Source: Misgurnus anguillicaudatus (lineage: Eukaryota > Chordata > Actinopteri > Cypriniformes > Cobitidae). Taken from it: DNA of 64,000 nt. The notes below the pieces were generated by a model. The model had not been told where the DNA came from. It made no database searches and was given only the letters and a program-made list of their open reading frames with translations. The translations under genes and the position numbers were made by a program. Location: NCBI RefSeq assembly GCF_027580225.2, contig NC_073353.2:38866001-38930000 (forward strand), written 5' to 3'. Position 1 is the first letter of the stretch, and each line of letters starts with the position of its first letter. This document shows, piece after piece, positions 61,000 to 64,000 of the stretch.

Positions 61000-63900
61000 A
61001 TGTCTGTAGTGAATATAGATTTCATAAAAGTCAATCACAAAGCAGATAATTTAGAGATTCATTGATTTAAAGTTGTGAGATCTCTTGTTGATCCAGGCCA
61101 ACGTGAACACACTTTCATTCTGTCGTTTCTCATCTCATGTATGATATAAACATGTAATCTAATTACACATGATCAAACTCTTTCAGTTATAAACACATTT
61201 GTTTTTCCATATAAGATTATGTTAAAAGATAGCACATTTATGTCAGACATTGTAATATCTGAGACTCTGGAAAGATTGTCTCTTTCGTTTGGCAGTAAAA
61301 TTCAGTAAATGAGTTTAACATGCTGTCATTCAAAAGAGCGTATCGAGTTCAATAACACATTCTGAACCTGATGTTGACAACCACTGAATCTGAGTGACTT
61401 TAAAACAATATCATCCTTATTCACTTTCATTTGCAAGTGATGGTGGATTTTACAATAACTTTCATAATGAAGAAGGACAGGAAATTCATGAAAGCAGATA
61501 ACGTTGATTTTTTATAATAAAGTTTGCTAAATGTTTAAATGTCAGATTAAAGTCAAAAGTTATATTCAGTCTGAAGTGAGATTTAAAGTTGATTGTATTT
61601 CTTGCTTCTTGAATGGTTAAGTTTTGTCTAGTTGCTTGGGTTTGGTTCATCAGGTTCATGGATGTAGTTGCTAAGCTGTTGCTAAGTAGCTGTTTTGCGA
61701 CTTTTAGTTTTTGGGATAATATGATCATCTCATACAGGAAAATATTTGCCTTTCTTTCTCAAAGCCTTTATTGTATCAGCCCAGTACCGTAAATAAACTC
61801 GACTTCATTTCCAGTTGTTGGACTGTGTTCCCCAACTGCTGGAAAAATCCAGATTTTCAGATTGGAACCGCTGGTTTTGGATTTGGACCATGAATGTAAC
61901 CTGAAGATGAAAAGATGCTGGCAGAAATCCATAATCCATCTCTGTGTCAGATCATTGTTGAGTCTTGTGAGTTGGTAAAATCATCTGTCACACGTCCAGT
62001 TGCCTTGTGTCAATACCACAATTAAAAACCAGTTGCTTTGACTTCAGTCTTCCCCAGAGGCGGCAAGAGATCAGCCAGGGAATTTTCCAAGAGTCTCGAG
62101 TTTTTCACAAGTGCCAAGATGTGTGACAGATGCCAGCAGAGCTCTATGGCAACAGAGGACTTAAGCATGCAGTGCATTTAAAGCGACAGTACACCTTTAA
62201 ACAAACGTGTCCTTGTGCACCCTCACGTCTCTCGCGCTGTATTATTTTTGTTTCTTCTACAAAAGATGCTGAATGTTTTCATGCGTGATGATTTACAACA
62301 TCAGTTACATCTTAAATTATTTAGTAAGACTCTGCTGTACATGGCATGAGATTTTGTGAATGCATTCTGGGAACACGTTTCTCATTGCTATTGAAGTTGA
62401 CAACTCACCATGGCATCCTCTGAGGTATCTTTTCATGGCCTGTTTTAAAGTGAATACCGTCTCACATGATTACCATGCAAATGAGTGCTGGAAATAAGAG
62501 ACCATTATTCGGCTATACAACCCCTGCGATGTCAAATCCTCTCGATGTTGTTTCTATACCTTTGTTGTAATTAGTAAACGTCTATGACCGCAGTCAACCT
62601 CTCCTGGATGTCTTTCTTTGAGTGCCAGCCTGACTGGACGAGGATAATGTTTACCTCGAATGTATCCAAGGACCGAGCTAATGATTCCAGACACTGAAAG
62701 AAAACAAAAGACCCCGATCTTGAGACGGGGCTGACTGTTGAAATCATTTGGATAAGATCTCACTTCCGTACAGGGTCGATTTGCCAATAGCACTAAAAAA
62801 GGAAAATCTCAGATTTTACATCTGGTTCTTAGTGAAAGGTGCTAGAAGGACCAATGCATTACATCTTAAATCATAAATGCTGGACATTATACTGGTAAGA
62901 AGTTTAATATCATGTTTTATCTATTTATGAACAGATACCATTGTTTATTATTACATTTGAAAATGTGCTCATCTGTGCTAAACTTGTGTTGTTGCTGTGG
63001 TTGCTAAGTGGTTGCTAGGTTGTTTACTGAGTCTAAAGAGCACAGGAAACTAGAATAAAATAGTTAGCAGAACTAGAAATTGTTTATATTAATGTTGCTC
63101 ATATCTCTAAGTTTATGATGTAGCATAAACTAGAAACTTAAAGTTGCAGACTTTCTGTTTGGTTTCTCTGTCTCCCATCACTCTCAGCAGATCTTTGGCT
63201 TGATGTTCACATCACAAGTTAGTTTCACTCTTTCTGTCCTTTATACTGTTTTTTTGGGACAGAATAATGCCTGATAGAGAAAAATGCAGAATGTGGGCAG
63301 AGATCCCGCTCCTGAGTTCGGCTCATGTGTGTAACAGAGATTATCAGACTTCATCTTGTGGGTATCAATCGCATTCCAGCTAAAGGGCTGCTGAAGCGAT
63401 TCATTTGATAAACGCTAATAACTAACCTGGGAAAGTATGAAGATACACTGAGTTGTTACTGCCGAACGCGTCTGGAAACTCACATTCCTGCATTCTTCAG
63501 GTTTACCACAGACATTGACTTTACACCACCAAATGTATTTCCAAGACGCAGTCACACACGAACTACACTAAAACAGTCTTTATACAAAGCAGAACTAACA
63601 TTTGTTTAGAGATCCTCTGGAGAACATCCACATCCAGAGATATTCGATTGCATATCAAATGGTAAAATACAGCGTGTTCAGTGTTAAATGGGGTGTTTTT
63701 TAAGCAATGGGCTTTTTTGGCCCTGTGAAAGTTTAGAAAATAAACTTTTTAAATATAAACTAAAGTCATTTTATTTTTGTGCTTTATAATGTAAAGAAGA
63801 TTCTGTAAAAATAAAACTTTCATATCTTTAATATTGACTGAGTAAGATCACGCAGAGACTGAAATCATTGAGTGAAATCAAACTTTGATGCTCAAAGTCT

Positions 63901-64000
63901 TATCATTTAATTAAAAGACTTTAGTCTGAATTTCACAGTGTGCAACAATGAATATACTGTACAGTTTTCTGAAACAATGTCACTTCCACCGAGTCTTTTT
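61000..64000. other. downstream intergenic DNA, no gene seen
   Basis: It has fewer obvious repeats than the preceding 12 kb. No exon with both splice signals and a recognisable product was found. The block 62.04-62.80 kb is more balanced in composition and could be conserved non-coding DNA (see findings). Confidence 0.4.

Overview
This is vertebrate nuclear DNA, most likely from a teleost of the carp/zebrafish lineage (Cypriniformes). The base composition is AT-rich with one CpG-rich promoter. Coding sequence is split into short exons with GT-AG borders. The non-coding DNA is crowded with DNA-transposon relics (hAT, PIF/Harbinger, TTAA-target and Tc1/mariner types), tRNA-derived SINEs and satellites of the kind common in cyprinid genomes. 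There is no bacterial, phage, CRISPR or organellar sequence.
One protein-coding gene can be assembled completely: arhgap6, on the + strand, with 13 coding exons from 8200 to 45175. The spliced frame is 2388 nt (795 codons plus stop), and every junction keeps the frame. The protein has the ARHGAP6 N-terminus (MSAQGLLNSVFSCS), a basic KRKKSLRKKLDSL segment, a complete RhoGAP domain with its arginine finger (R370), and the family's C-terminal tail ending ETVV. It should switch Rho-type GTPases off and so loosen actin stress fibres; that function is inferred from the mammalian orthologue.
Layout: 1-7.9 kb is upstream intergenic DNA with a hAT-like element, a TTAA-flanked piggyBac-like element and a SINE. 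7.9-8.6 kb is the CpG-rich promoter, 5' leader with short upstream ORFs, and exon 1. 8.6-25.9 kb is the large intron 1, holding a TTAA element, nested MITEs, a tetranucleotide microsatellite and three copies of one long-inverted-repeat family. 26.1-32.3 kb is intron 2, dominated by a 13-bp satellite interrupted by three recognisable transposons, one nested in another. 32.3-45.2 kb holds exons 3-13, with a decayed hAT element carrying a transposase fragment in intron 3, a self-nested TTAA element in intron 6, a hAT MITE with perfect target-site duplications in intron 8, a SINE abutting the exon 10 splice acceptor, and four MITEs in intron 11. 45.2-64 kb is the 3' UTR and then gene-free DNA, with nested Tc1/mariner-like and hAT elements and a 32-bp minisatellite of about 1.3 kb inside a larger repeat.
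No novel multi-gene system was found. The points most worth checking are the layered transposon insertions with readable target-site duplications, the upstream ORFs before arhgap6, the conserved PDZ-ligand-like C-terminus, the SINE next to a splice acceptor, and one candidate orphan exon upstream of the gene.
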